DNA of 64,000 nucleotides from VRUE01 sp963717375 (GTDB taxonomy: Bacteria > Actinomycetota > Thermoleophilia > Solirubrobacterales > 70-9): NCBI GenBank assembly GCA_963717375.1, contig OY970329.1, positions 2,604,001 through 2,668,000 of the forward strand, read 5' to 3'. The translations under genes and the position numbers were made by a program. The notes under the pieces are model-generated. The model was not told where the DNA came from. It saw only the letters and a list, made by a program, of their open reading frames with translations, and did no database searches. This document shows, piece by piece, positions 53,049 through 61,390 of this stretch (position 1 is its first letter; every line of letters begins with the position of its first letter).

Positions 53049-53693
53049 CTAGCCGCCGAGCCCGCCCAATATCGCGAACGGGTTGGCCGGGCGCTCGGCG
53101 TAGACCGCCTGCCAGGTGCCCTCGGCTTTGACCTCGCTGCCGGGTGGCGCCTCGGCTTCGATCCGCTCGGCCAGGGCCTTGGCGTTGTCCTCGTCGGTGG
53201 CGCCGACGAGGACGTACTTCCAGCGGTGAACGGGCAGCAGTCCCTCGCTGCGGAGGCGCTCGACGAGCTGAAGTGCGTCGTGGTGCGACGGTAGGTCGAC
53301 CCGAACCTCGAATTCGGGACCGGTTTCCTCGACCTGCTTGCGCTCCGCCGCGATCAGGGCCGCGTGCTCGGCGACCCGGGCCGCATCGTCCGCGGGCAGT
53401 GGCTTGTCGGGGTCCTCCCAATCCTCCGCCGCTGGGTGCCAGTGCTTGAGCTCGAGATCCAGCTCCCACCCGTGCTGCTGGGCGAGGCTGAGCAGGAGTT
53501 CGCGAGCACTCTCGGCCTGCTCCCTCGAGCCGGCGTAGAGGAAGACCCTGGCGTCCTCGCGGGTGACGATGACGCGATCGTGAAAGGCGTCGCTGAGATC
53601 GTGCTCCAGCTCGCGGGCCTCGAGCCGCTCGGCCAGCGCCTGAGCATGGCTCGGATCGCGGGGGTCAACCTGCAGGCGCCAGTCGTCGTTCAC
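53049..53693 (-). CDS. conserved-type two-domain protein
   Basis: 214 residues from GTG. Two similar alpha/beta segments: DRVIVTREDARVFLYAGSRE and KYVLVGATDEDNAKALAERI, each preceded by a helix-rich half, suggesting two ferredoxin-like modules. Function unknown. TAGGCT lies 7 nt before the start (leaderless). Confidence 0.55.
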   Translation of the reverse strand: MNDDWRLQVDPRDPSHAQALAERLEARELEHDLSDAFHDRVIVTREDARVFLYAGSREQAESARELLLSLAQQHGWELDLELKHWHPAAEDWEDPDKPLPADDAARVAEHAALIAAERKQVEETGPEFEVRVDLPSHHDALQLVERLRSEGLLPVHRWKYVLVGATDEDNAKALAERIEAEAPPGSEVKAEGTWQAVYAERPANPFAILGGLGG

Positions 53694-53700
53694 GCGATGG

Positions 53701-53706
53701 AGCCTA
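53701..53706 (-). promoter_or_regulatory. leaderless -10 (TAGGCT) of the gene at 53049-53693
   Basis: On the minus strand TAGGCT ends 7 nt before GTG 53693. Confidence 0.4.
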
Positions 53707-53750
53707 CTGGCGCCGCGTGCTTCTCAGGCCGTGGATAGATTTCCCGGTCG

Positions 53751-54059
53751 ATGTCGACGAGCTTTGAGATCGGGACCCGCTACGAGCGCCCGCCGGCCGA
53801 GGGGCCGTCGTGGTTCCACGACGTGCTCGAGAGCCTTCGCGAGCAGCGCGGGGGAGACGTGCCGGTCAGGCTCGAGGCGACCACCGGCCATCGCGTCGAC
53901 GGCCTGCTCAAAGAGGCCGATCCGGCGATCTCTCCCGGGCCGCACGGCAAGGTCTGCCTCAACTCCCACGGCGAGGACCTTCTGATCGGGTCGGAGATGA
54001 TCGCGGCGTTCACCCTGCTGCCGGGAGCGTCCCCGGTCAAAAAAGACGCCGACGCGTAG
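53751..54059 (+). CDS. small hypothetical protein
   Basis: 102 residues (SWFHDVLESLREQRGGDVPV, GHRVDGLLKEADPAI, GEDLLIGSEMIAAFTLLPG). No recognised domain; short, soluble. Ends just before the convergent SRPBCC gene. Confidence 0.5.
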   Translation: MSTSFEIGTRYERPPAEGPSWFHDVLESLREQRGGDVPVRLEATTGHRVDGLLKEADPAISPGPHGKVCLNSHGEDLLIGSEMIAAFTLLPGASPVKKDADA

Positions 54060-54061
54060 CG

Positions 54062-54526
54062 CTATCCCGGCCTAAGCCGTTCGGCGACTGCGTCGCGGCG
54101 GTAGTCGAAGATCCGTTCCAGGTCGCGTCGAACGAAGAGCCGGTGGGCGATGCTCCCGAGCGGGCCGAGGGGAATCGCGTAGCGGACGTGGTCGCGGATG
54201 ATCGTCGCGCCGTCACCGTCCTCTTCGAACAGGTGGGTGTGCTCCCAGAGCGAGTAGGGGCCCTTGGCCTGGCTGTCGACGAAGCGCAGCGGCGGCTCCC
54301 AGGTCTCGATCAGTGTCGTCCAGCGGATCGGCACGCGGTGCAGCTTCAGCCTGTAGTCGAGCAGCGCGCCCGCCTTCAGTGTCAGCGGACCAGGCGTCGT
54401 CACTTCGAAGTGGAGCCAGGGTGGTGTCAGCGGCTCGAGGTTGCCGCTGTCGCCGTAGAACTCGAACGCTCGGTCGACCGGCACCTCGACTCGCTGGCTT
54501 CGCTCGAGGAGGTGAGTCTTCGTCAA
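54062..54526 (-). CDS. SRPBCC-family protein
   Basis: 154 residues from TTG 54526, overlapping the upstream stop (TTGA). RSQRVEVPVDRAFEFYGDSG, PPLRFVDSQAKGPYSLWEHT and DHVRYAIPLGPLGSIAHRL match the polyketide-cyclase/ligand-binding SRPBCC group (YndB-like). Co-translated with the F420-type enzyme upstream. Confidence 0.75.
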   Translation of the reverse strand: MTKTHLLERSQRVEVPVDRAFEFYGDSGNLEPLTPPWLHFEVTTPGPLTLKAGALLDYRLKLHRVPIRWTTLIETWEPPLRFVDSQAKGPYSLWEHTHLFEEDGDGATIIRDHVRYAIPLGPLGSIAHRLFVRRDLERIFDYRRDAVAERLRPG

Positions 54527-54927
54527 ACGCGCTCCAGCACGACGACCGGGATCTCGCGCTCGGTCTTCTGCTGGTAGGCGTCGTAGTCGGGCCACTCGGA
54601 GACCATCGTCTTCCAGATCTCCGGCTTCTCCCCGGCGTTCGCGGTGCGGGCGCGGGCCTTGAACCGGTCACCCTTCACCTGCACCTCGACCTCGGGGTTT
54701 TCCGAGAGGTTGAGGTACCAGGCGGGCGGCGTGTCAGAGCCGCCCTTGGAGGCCACGATCGTGTAGTCGTCGCCGTACGGCGCGTAGATCAAGGGAGTGG
54801 TGCGTTGCTCACCCGACTTGCGCCCCTTGGTCGTCAGCAGCAGCGTCTGGGTCCCACGCCACTCGTGTCCCTCCTCGCCGTCGGTGGCTCGGTAGCGCTC
54901 GACGTGCTCCTGTCCAAAGAGAGTCAC
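54523..54927 (-). CDS. deazaflavin (F420)-dependent nitroreductase-family protein
   Basis: 134 residues from GTG 54927. TLLLTTKGRKSGEQRTTPLI, VASKGGSDTPPAWYLNLSEN and VEVQVKGDRF are characteristic of Ddn-like F420 enzymes. TAGCAT lies 7 nt before the start. Confidence 0.85.
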   Translation of the reverse strand: MTLFGQEHVERYRATDGEEGHEWRGTQTLLLTTKGRKSGEQRTTPLIYAPYGDDYTIVASKGGSDTPPAWYLNLSENPEVEVQVKGDRFKARARTANAGEKPEIWKTMVSEWPDYDAYQQKTEREIPVVVLERV

Positions 54928-54934
54928 GACTCTG

Positions 54935-54940
54935 ATGCTA
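54935..54940 (-). promoter_or_regulatory. leaderless -10 (TAGCAT) of the F420-enzyme/SRPBCC operon
   Basis: On the minus strand TAGCAT ends 7 nt before GTG 54927. Confidence 0.45.
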
Positions 54941-54976
54941 GTCGAGTCGCTACGTCGCGCTTCGGATAACGATCGC

Positions 54977-55432
54977 TCAGCGCCGCTCGGCGCTGCGCTT
55001 GGCGGCGGCGAGGATGCGACGCGTGACCAGGACGTGCATGCGAGTGCCGATGACCATGGCGCGGTAGGCGCGACCCTTGAAGCCGGGGAAGGCCGCCCTG
55101 GTCTCGGCGCGCAGCACGGTGCGGCCATCGCCCTGGTCGTCGAGGCGGAAGATCAGCGCGTAGTCGGAGAAGCGGTGACCGCCGGCCAGCCCCAGCTCCC
55201 GCGGAGGCTGAGCAGTCTCGACATGAAACCCGGGCAGGACCGAGCCTGTCGCGAGCGGGCGAGATCCCGATGCGGCGATGTCTTCGCAGTCGAGCAGGCG
55301 CGCCCCGGCTGAGCTCGCGCCCGAGTTGAACGAGCCCTCGACCACGCGCAGCAAGGCGTTCCAAGCGGCGTCGGCCGTCGCCTCGATCGCGATCGAATGC
55401 TCATCGACGTGGGGGAGATCGGCGGTGCCCAT
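54977..55432 (-). CDS. SRPBCC/DUF2867-like protein
   Basis: 151 residues from ATG 55432. HSIAIEATADAAWNALLRVV and DYALIFRLDDQGDGRTVLRA, RAYRAMVIGTRMHVLVTRRI resemble SRPBCC-fold proteins. Function unknown. TAGGAT lies 7 nt before the ATG. Confidence 0.6.
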   Translation of the reverse strand: MGTADLPHVDEHSIAIEATADAAWNALLRVVEGSFNSGASSAGARLLDCEDIAASGSRPLATGSVLPGFHVETAQPPRELGLAGGHRFSDYALIFRLDDQGDGRTVLRAETRAAFPGFKGRAYRAMVIGTRMHVLVTRRILAAAKRSAERR

Positions 55433-55439
55433 GCTCGGG

Positions 55440-55445
55440 ATCCTA
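55440..55445 (-). promoter_or_regulatory. leaderless -10 (TAGGAT) of the gene at 54977-55432
   Basis: On the minus strand TAGGAT ends 7 nt before ATG 55432. Confidence 0.45.
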
Positions 55446-55650
55446 TGTGGACGGTAATTCGATACCTCCGCGGAGGTGGCCAATTGAAGCCGTTTGCGGG
55501 CATCGACTACATCGATCGATGTCATCCACTGTATTTGCGGGTTTCCCCCCTTGCTTGCGGCGGGTATGGGGGAGTACCGTAAAGGCGCGGAGAGGTAATA
55601 GCGCCATGCGCAGGGACCGGGTTACGTCCAATGCGAATGAGGAGACATGA

Positions 55651-58620
55651 ATGACTAGGCGCTTGACCACTTTCGTGGTGATGGCACTGTGGCTTGTACT
55701 GGCGGTGCCGGTCGCACAGGCCGACACCGGCAACATCATCGAAAAACAAAACGAACCTCCGACCGCAGCCGATGGCTGGCAAGCCGGCACTTGTACTTCT
55801 GACACCGTGCCCGGCAAATGCTCACCGTCGACTCCTGGGCAGTTCTTCAAGCAGGCCGGTGGGCACCCCCCGGTCGGATTCACCCAGTACATCATTCGAC
55901 ACACAAAAGTGGTGGAAGGTGTAGTCGAACCAATCGAAGAACCGCTTGAAGGCCGTGCGATCCAGACGCTGCGCGTCGACCTGCCGCCCGGCCTGACGGT
56001 CAACCCGCAGGCGACCGAACACGAACAGTGCTCGCTGACTGACTTCCTCAACCAACCGGTGGCGGGGACCTTCGTGCCGGCTTGCAGCGAAACGACCAAA
56101 GTCGGCGAAGAGCAGGCCAACCTTGTGACCAACAAAGCCAACGTCGAATTCCCGCCTGGCTCAACCAACATCATCGCTAACAAGGGCACGCGCCTGCCTT
56201 TGATCCCGGGTGTTTTCCAGGTGCCTGTCTACAACCTCGTTCCCAAAGGCATCGAAGCGGGCAAAGAACAAGGTGAACCCGCCCTCTTTGGTTTCGTTGT
56301 CGCGGGCAAAGAGCCCGTTTTCTTGGAAACCGAGGTGGCATGGGAAAGCGACTATCACGAGAGCTTCACGATCCACCTGCATCCGGCCTCGTCCTCAGAA
56401 CTGCAGACGATCATTAGTCGCTTGGTCAACTTCGGCGACAAAACCAAAACCGGTAACGGGACCTACATCACCAACCCCACCACATGCTTCAACCCCGAAA
56501 ACCCAGCGACGGAACACCTCTACTCGACTTGGTACCGAGCTCATTCGTTCGAAGAACCCAACCCGATCTTCCCCAACGGCTCGACGCCGTTTGAGGCAGG
56601 TCTGCCGGCAGGGATTGAACAAGAAGGCTGTGATGCGGTCCCCTTCAATCCCAAAGTAGACGTCAATCCCGGCACTACCGCGGTTGACTCACCCGCAGCG
56701 GCGACCGTGGCCACGAAAGTCCCATTCGAAGTCCCCAAAGAAGGCGGTAACGACATCTCGCAGTCGCACCTGCGCAGCGCTAAGGTGGCGCTGCCAGCCG
56801 GAATGGGACTCAATCCGTCAGGCGCAAACGGTCTCGTCGCCTGTAGCGACGCAGAGTTCAAGAAGGGGCAGCGAGTCGTTAACAACAGCTGCCCTGCCGC
56901 CTCCAAGATCGGCACGGCAGAGATCGAAACACCACCGCTGCCGGCCAGCTCACTGAAAGGCGATATCTACGTCGGCGAACAGAAGAGCTCGAATCCCGAA
57001 TCGGGTGAAGAGTTCCGGATTCTGGTTGAAGCGAAGTCGGCGAGGTACGGCGTCGTCGTGAGACTCGTCGGTAATACCAGCGCCAACCCAGTGACTGGTC
57101 AGCTGACCACGACGTTCGACGAACAAGAGGTCGGCCCGCTTGCGGGCAAACTCCCGCAGGGCCTGCCACAGGCCCCGTTTGAATCGGTGACGCTCAAATT
57201 CGACGGGCCGCACCTGGTCCTGACCAGCCCGCCGACCTGTTCGCCGGCCGACTCGAGCGGCAGCATGGAACCGTGGGCACGACCGGGTGAACAAAAACCG
57301 GTCAGCAGCACATTCACGCTTTCCAGCTACCCGGGCGGCGGTACCTGCCCGACGACGCTGGCTGGGCGGCCGTTTGCGCCGAGTTACACGGCTAAAACGG
57401 ACAGCACGAAGGCCAATGCCTACAGTCCCTTCCGGGTTCACATCGGACGTCCCGATGGCCAGCAGGAGCTGAAGAAGGTCAACGTGACTCTGCCCAAAGG
57501 GCACGCCGCCAATCTGACCGGCGTCCCCTACTGCTCGGAGTCGGCGCTTACGGCGGCGGCGGCGAGCAGCGGTAAAGCGGAGCAGGCCAGCCCGAACTGC
57601 TCGAGTGCGAGCCAGATCGGCACGGCAACGACGCTGAGCGGCACGGGACCGAATCCGACAAAAATCAACGGCACGGCATACCTCGCCGGTCCCTACCAGG
57701 GGGCCCCGCTATCGCTGGCGATCGTCACGCCGGCCGTGCAGGGCCCGTTCGACCTCGGCACCGTGGTTGTCAGGGTCGCCCTGTTCGTCAATCCGGAAAC
57801 CGCCCAGGTCAATGCGGTCTCGGACGCGATTCCGGATGTGTTCGGAGGGGTGAAGCTGGACATCCGCTCGATCGACGTCAACGTCGATCGGACCAAGTTC
57901 ATGCACAACCCGACCAACTGTGCCGCCCAGGCCACCACCGGTTTCCTCAACGGCGGCGGCGCCAACCCGACCGAGCCGGCGGCGTGGAGCTCCTACGCGG
58001 TCAACTCGCCGTTCCAGGCGACCCAGTGCAACAAGCTCGGCTTCAAGCCGAAGCTGTTCACGCGCCTGATCGCCAAGGGCAACACCACCCGTGGCAAGCA
58101 CCCGAAGCTGCGGGCGATTCTCGAAGCCCGCAACGGCGATGCCAATATCCAGCGCAACGCGGTGTCCCTGCCGCACGCGCTGTTCCTCGATCAGAGCAAC
58201 ATCAGGACCGTTTGCACGAGGCCGCAGCTGGCCTCTCAAACCTGTCCGAAGGCATCGATCTACGGACACGCGGAAGCGAAGAGCCCGTTGCTCGAAAAGA
58301 AGTTGAAGGGGCCGGTGTACCTGGTTTCCTCCAACCACGAATTGCCTGATCTCCTCGCCAACCTGCGCGGCCAAGTGAACATCTGGGTGCGCGGCGTGAT
58401 CAGCTCCAAGAACGGCGGGATCAAGACGGTGTTCAACAACCTGCCGGACGTCCCGGTGAAGAAGTTCATCCTCCGCATGGAAGGCGGCAAGAAGAAGGGC
58501 CTCCTGGTCAACTCCACAGGCCTTTGCAAAGCCCCGCTTTCCTCGGTGATGAGCATGAAGGGCCAGAACGGCAAGAAGATCAAGAACAACCACTTGCCGC
58601 TGAAGATCAGCGGCTGCTAA
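55651..58620 (+). CDS. large secreted protein of the Solirubrobacterales type
   Basis: 989 residues, signal peptide (TTFVVMALWLVLAVPVAQA). The chain alternates blocks such as LRVDLPPGLTVNPQATEHEQ, ACSETTKVGE and FNPKVDVNPGT, with paired Cys and many prolines, suggesting repeated beta domains. The C-terminus is Lys-rich (MKGQNGKKIKNNH). GAGGAG at 55638-55643 precedes the ATG. GAA is favoured for Glu in the N-terminal two thirds, as in the giant protein. Role unknown; surface-exposed. Confidence 0.65.
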   Translation: MTRRLTTFVVMALWLVLAVPVAQADTGNIIEKQNEPPTAADGWQAGTCTSDTVPGKCSPSTPGQFFKQAGGHPPVGFTQYIIRHTKVVEGVVEPIEEPLEGRAIQTLRVDLPPGLTVNPQATEHEQCSLTDFLNQPVAGTFVPACSETTKVGEEQANLVTNKANVEFPPGSTNIIANKGTRLPLIPGVFQVPVYNLVPKGIEAGKEQGEPALFGFVVAGKEPVFLETEVAWESDYHESFTIHLHPASSSELQTIISRLVNFGDKTKTGNGTYITNPTTCFNPENPATEHLYSTWYRAHSFEEPNPIFPNGSTPFEAGLPAGIEQEGCDAVPFNPKVDVNPGTTAVDSPAAATVATKVPFEVPKEGGNDISQSHLRSAKVALPAGMGLNPSGANGLVACSDAEFKKGQRVVNNSCPAASKIGTAEIETPPLPASSLKGDIYVGEQKSSNPESGEEFRILVEAKSARYGVVVRLVGNTSANPVTGQLTTTFDEQEVGPLAGKLPQGLPQAPFESVTLKFDGPHLVLTSPPTCSPADSSGSMEPWARPGEQKPVSSTFTLSSYPGGGTCPTTLAGRPFAPSYTAKTDSTKANAYSPFRVHIGRPDGQQELKKVNVTLPKGHAANLTGVPYCSESALTAAAASSGKAEQASPNCSSASQIGTATTLSGTGPNPTKINGTAYLAGPYQGAPLSLAIVTPAVQGPFDLGTVVVRVALFVNPETAQVNAVSDAIPDVFGGVKLDIRSIDVNVDRTKFMHNPTNCAAQATTGFLNGGGANPTEPAAWSSYAVNSPFQATQCNKLGFKPKLFTRLIAKGNTTRGKHPKLRAILEARNGDANIQRNAVSLPHALFLDQSNIRTVCTRPQLASQTCPKASIYGHAEAKSPLLEKKLKGPVYLVSSNHELPDLLANLRGQVNIWVRGVISSKNGGIKTVFNNLPDVPVKKFILRMEGGKKKGLLVNSTGLCKAPLSSVMSMKGQNGKKIKNNHLPLKISGC

Positions 58621-58648
58621 CGGGCGGCGGCTGAGGCGCCTTAAGGGC

Positions 58649-58686
58649 ACGGAGCGGTGGGCCGGTAGGTCCGCCGCTCCGTTTGT
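58649..58686 (+). terminator. terminator after the large secreted protein
   Basis: ACGGAGCGG (58649-58657) pairs with CCGCTCCGT (58674-58682), with TTTGT following. It can also serve the convergent gene at 58689. Confidence 0.65.
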
Positions 58687-58688
58687 CG

Positions 58689-59558
58689 TTAGGCGGTGGC
58701 CGCGGCCAGCGGGCTCGCCGCGGGACGCCGCGAGGGAATCAGCAGCGCCGAGCCACAGACCATCGCGAAGGCCATCGCCTGCAGGACGACGCCGAGCGGA
58801 CTGTTCGCGAGCGGGTCGCCGAAGACGAGGATGCCGCCGCAGATCTGCGCCGCGTTGGCGACCAGGCCGATCAGGCCGATCGTCTCGATCGCGCCGCCGC
58901 GCTGCAGGGCCGCCGCCGTCGCGTACTGGGCGCCGACGCCAGCGAGGATCGTCACCAGGACCCAGGGGGCGAGCACCGCGACAGAGATGTCACCGATTCC
59001 GGTCAGGCCCTTGATCGCAACGCCGGCGATGCCGAACAGCGTTCCGGCGATCGCCGCGAGCAGGATCCGGTGATGGCCGGCGAGCCGCTCGGAGCGGTGA
59101 CCAAGCGCGAGGGCCGAGGCGACCAGGACGAGCCCGCCCTCGAAGCCAAGCATGCCGCCGACGGTGAAGCTCGAATCGTCGCCCTTGAAGTGGGGGAGGG
59201 TGAGCACGAGCAGGGCCAGGCCCGCTCCGCCGAGCAACAGGGCAAGCCACTGGCGCCGCTCGACCGGGTCGCCGAAGAGGCGCTGCGCCATCACCGCAAG
59301 GGTCACCGCTCCGCCGGCGAGCACGGCCTGGACGATCGAGATCGGCGCCATCGAGAGGGCGGCGACGTGGACGATCCAGGCGATCGCGGCGAGCCCCCAA
59401 CCGGCGGCGAACCAGGGCGAGCGGGCCAGCCCGCGGGCGCTGCGCAGTGGCTCGCGCAGAGAGACTGGCGCAGCGCGGTGGCAGCCGCGATGCTTGAACA
59501 GCGAAGCGAGGTTGCTCAGCAGTGCCGCCGCTACGGCGAGGCCGATTCCTATTTGCAC
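58689..59558 (-). CDS. EamA/DMT-type membrane transporter
   Basis: 289 residues, about nine to ten hydrophobic helices (AVAAALLSNLASLFKH, APISIVQAVLAGGAVTLAVM, IGLIGLVANAAQICGGILVF). Two-half layout typical of DMT-superfamily exporters; the substrate is unknown. GTG 59558 starts it. Confidence 0.7.
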   Translation of the reverse strand: MQIGIGLAVAAALLSNLASLFKHRGCHRAAPVSLREPLRSARGLARSPWFAAGWGLAAIAWIVHVAALSMAPISIVQAVLAGGAVTLAVMAQRLFGDPVERRQWLALLLGGAGLALLVLTLPHFKGDDSSFTVGGMLGFEGGLVLVASALALGHRSERLAGHHRILLAAIAGTLFGIAGVAIKGLTGIGDISVAVLAPWVLVTILAGVGAQYATAAALQRGGAIETIGLIGLVANAAQICGGILVFGDPLANSPLGVVLQAMAFAMVCGSALLIPSRRPAASPLAAATA

Positions 59559-59579
59559 TGGAGCGTCACCACGCTCCTG

Positions 59580-59978
59580 TTATCGGCTGGCGGTCTTCTG
59601 CCGCTTAGCGCGCGACTCCGCGCTCGGCGGCGGCGGGTCGGGCAGTTCCAGGTTCCGGCGTGCCTTGGTGACCGCCGAGACCGAGGTGCGGCAGGCCCGC
59701 GCGATCACGCCGTCGGCGTGTTCGGGCGTGCGGCTGACCTCGAATTCGATCAGCGCGGCGCGGCGGAGTTTTGCCCGCTCGGCGACGGGACTGTCGCTTG
59801 GCGCCGAGTCGAGCGCTGCCTCGGCCGCCTGCTCGCGCCTGCAGACGAGGCAGAGCTGCCCGTCGTCGGTGCTCGCCCAAGCATCGGGCGGCTGCGTTGC
59901 CTCACCGTCGATGCGGCTGGCGGTCACACCACAGCGGTCGCAGGTCCATTTTTTCGCGATGGTCTGGGTCGGGCTCAT
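59580..59978 (-). CDS. zinc-ribbon/HTH protein coupled to the helicase
   Basis: 132 residues. An N-terminal Cys4 zinc ribbon (CDRCGVTAS and LCLVCRRE), then a helix-turn-helix-like part (VIARACRTSVSAVTKARRNL) and a basic tail. Its start overlaps the stop of the DEAD-box gene, so it is co-translated. It may bind RNA or DNA; the pairing with a helicase suggests an RNA-related role, inferred. Confidence 0.6.
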   Translation of the reverse strand: MSPTQTIAKKWTCDRCGVTASRIDGEATQPPDAWASTDDGQLCLVCRREQAAEAALDSAPSDSPVAERAKLRRAALIEFEVSRTPEHADGVIARACRTSVSAVTKARRNLELPDPPPPSAESRAKRQKTASR

Positions 59979-61174
59979 GCCGCCACCTTGCGCCTGCGCC
60001 GGCGGCGTCGCTGGCCTGACGCGCCAGGGGGCCTCTGGCCCGTGGGCTTCTTTTCGGGCGCGACATGGCCGAGGCTCTGCTCGAACTCCTGGATCAGGCC
60101 CAGGTCCTTGGCGATGCGCCGCATCTCGGCGGCCTGGTCGGTCAGCACGAAGCTGGTCCCGGCGCCGGTGCGCCCGGCGCGGCCGGTGCGGCCGACCCGG
60201 TGCACGTAGGAATCGCGATCGCCGGGGACGTCGAAGTTGACGACGTGGGCGATGTCGGCGACGTCGATGCCGCGGGCTGCGACGTCGGTGGCGACGAGCA
60301 CTTCGACGTCACCGCGCTCGAAGCGGGCGAGCGCTCGTTCGCGCTGCCCCTGGCTCTTGTCTCCGTGCATCGCAACGGCCTCCAGTTCGCGGCTGCGAAG
60401 CCGCTTGACCAGCCGGTCGGCGCCGCGCTTGGTGCGGACGAAGACCAGGGTGCGGCCGCCGTCGGGGCCGGTCAGTTGCCCGGCAAGGTGGTCGAGCTTG
60501 GCGGCCTGGGAGTCGACGTGGACGAAGCGGTGTTCGATCTCGGCCTCGCTGCGCTCGGTCGCCTCATGGGTATGGCGGCGCGGCTCGCGCGTGTAGGCGG
60601 CGGCGAGCTTGCCGGTCGCGCCCTCGAGCGTGGCCGAGAAGAAGAGCGTCTGGCGGTCGGCGGGCGTCTGGGCGACGATTCGGCTCACCGCCGGTTTGAA
60701 GCCCATGTCAAGCATGCGATCGGCCTCGTCGAGGACGAGCACGCGGATCTTCTTCAGGTTGATTGCGCCGCGGGCGATCAGATCCTCGAGCCGGCCCGGG
60801 GTGGCGACGACGATGTCGGCACGTTGGGCGGCCTTGACCTGGGGGCCGAAGCCGACCCCGCCGTAAACGGCGGCGACGTGAAGGTTGCGGGAACGGACGA
60901 TTGCGTCGAGCTCGTCGACGATCTGGCTCGCCAGCTCGCGGGTTGGCGCCAGCACCAGGGCGGAGAGGCCCTTGGTGTTGGGCTCGATCAGGTCGGCCAG
61001 CGGGATGCCGAAGGCCAGGGTCTTTCCCGACCCGGTCGGCGATTGGACGAGCAGGTCGTGGCCGGCGAGCGCGTCGCGGATAACCAGCTGCTGGACGGGG
61101 AAGGGCTGCGTAATGTCGCGCTCAGCGAGCGCGCACACCACGGCTTTCGAAATGCCGAGGTCGGCAAATGACAC
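59975..61174 (-). CDS. DEAD-box RNA helicase
   Basis: 399 residues from GTG 61174. Motifs: PFPVQQLVIRDAL (Q), SPTGSGKT (I), PTRELASQ (Ia), TPGRL (Ib), DEAD (II), SAT (III), ATDVAARGID (V), HRVGRTGRAG (VI). C-terminal basic tail (GQRRRRRRRK). RNA-unwinding in ribosome assembly or mRNA turnover. The frame is open upstream to 61231, but homology starts near the GTG. Confidence 0.92.
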   Translation of the reverse strand: MSFADLGISKAVVCALAERDITQPFPVQQLVIRDALAGHDLLVQSPTGSGKTLAFGIPLADLIEPNTKGLSALVLAPTRELASQIVDELDAIVRSRNLHVAAVYGGVGFGPQVKAAQRADIVVATPGRLEDLIARGAINLKKIRVLVLDEADRMLDMGFKPAVSRIVAQTPADRQTLFFSATLEGATGKLAAAYTREPRRHTHEATERSEAEIEHRFVHVDSQAAKLDHLAGQLTGPDGGRTLVFVRTKRGADRLVKRLRSRELEAVAMHGDKSQGQRERALARFERGDVEVLVATDVAARGIDVADIAHVVNFDVPGDRDSYVHRVGRTGRAGRTGAGTSFVLTDQAAEMRRIAKDLGLIQEFEQSLGHVAPEKKPTGQRPPGASGQRRRRRRRKVAA

Positions 61175-61390
61175 GATGTTGTGACTCCTTTTTATGCGAT
61201 TCAGGGGAGATCCAGCGACCCCTAAATGCAAAGCAGCGCACGGAGGGAACGGAACCTCTCGGGTGGCGAAAGCGCCTAACCCGACCCTCCAACCGTAGCA
61301 GCCGCGCTAAATCTCCCTGGTGCGCACGCAATATCCGCGTACACTCGACCAAGCCGGATCGGGTGCCGGTGAACCAACGGAAGGAGCGGT

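Noticed and set aside
58683..60209. 508-residue plus-strand frame
   Set aside because: Antisense to the transporter and zinc-ribbon genes; low-complexity Arg/Gly/Ala composition, no motifs.
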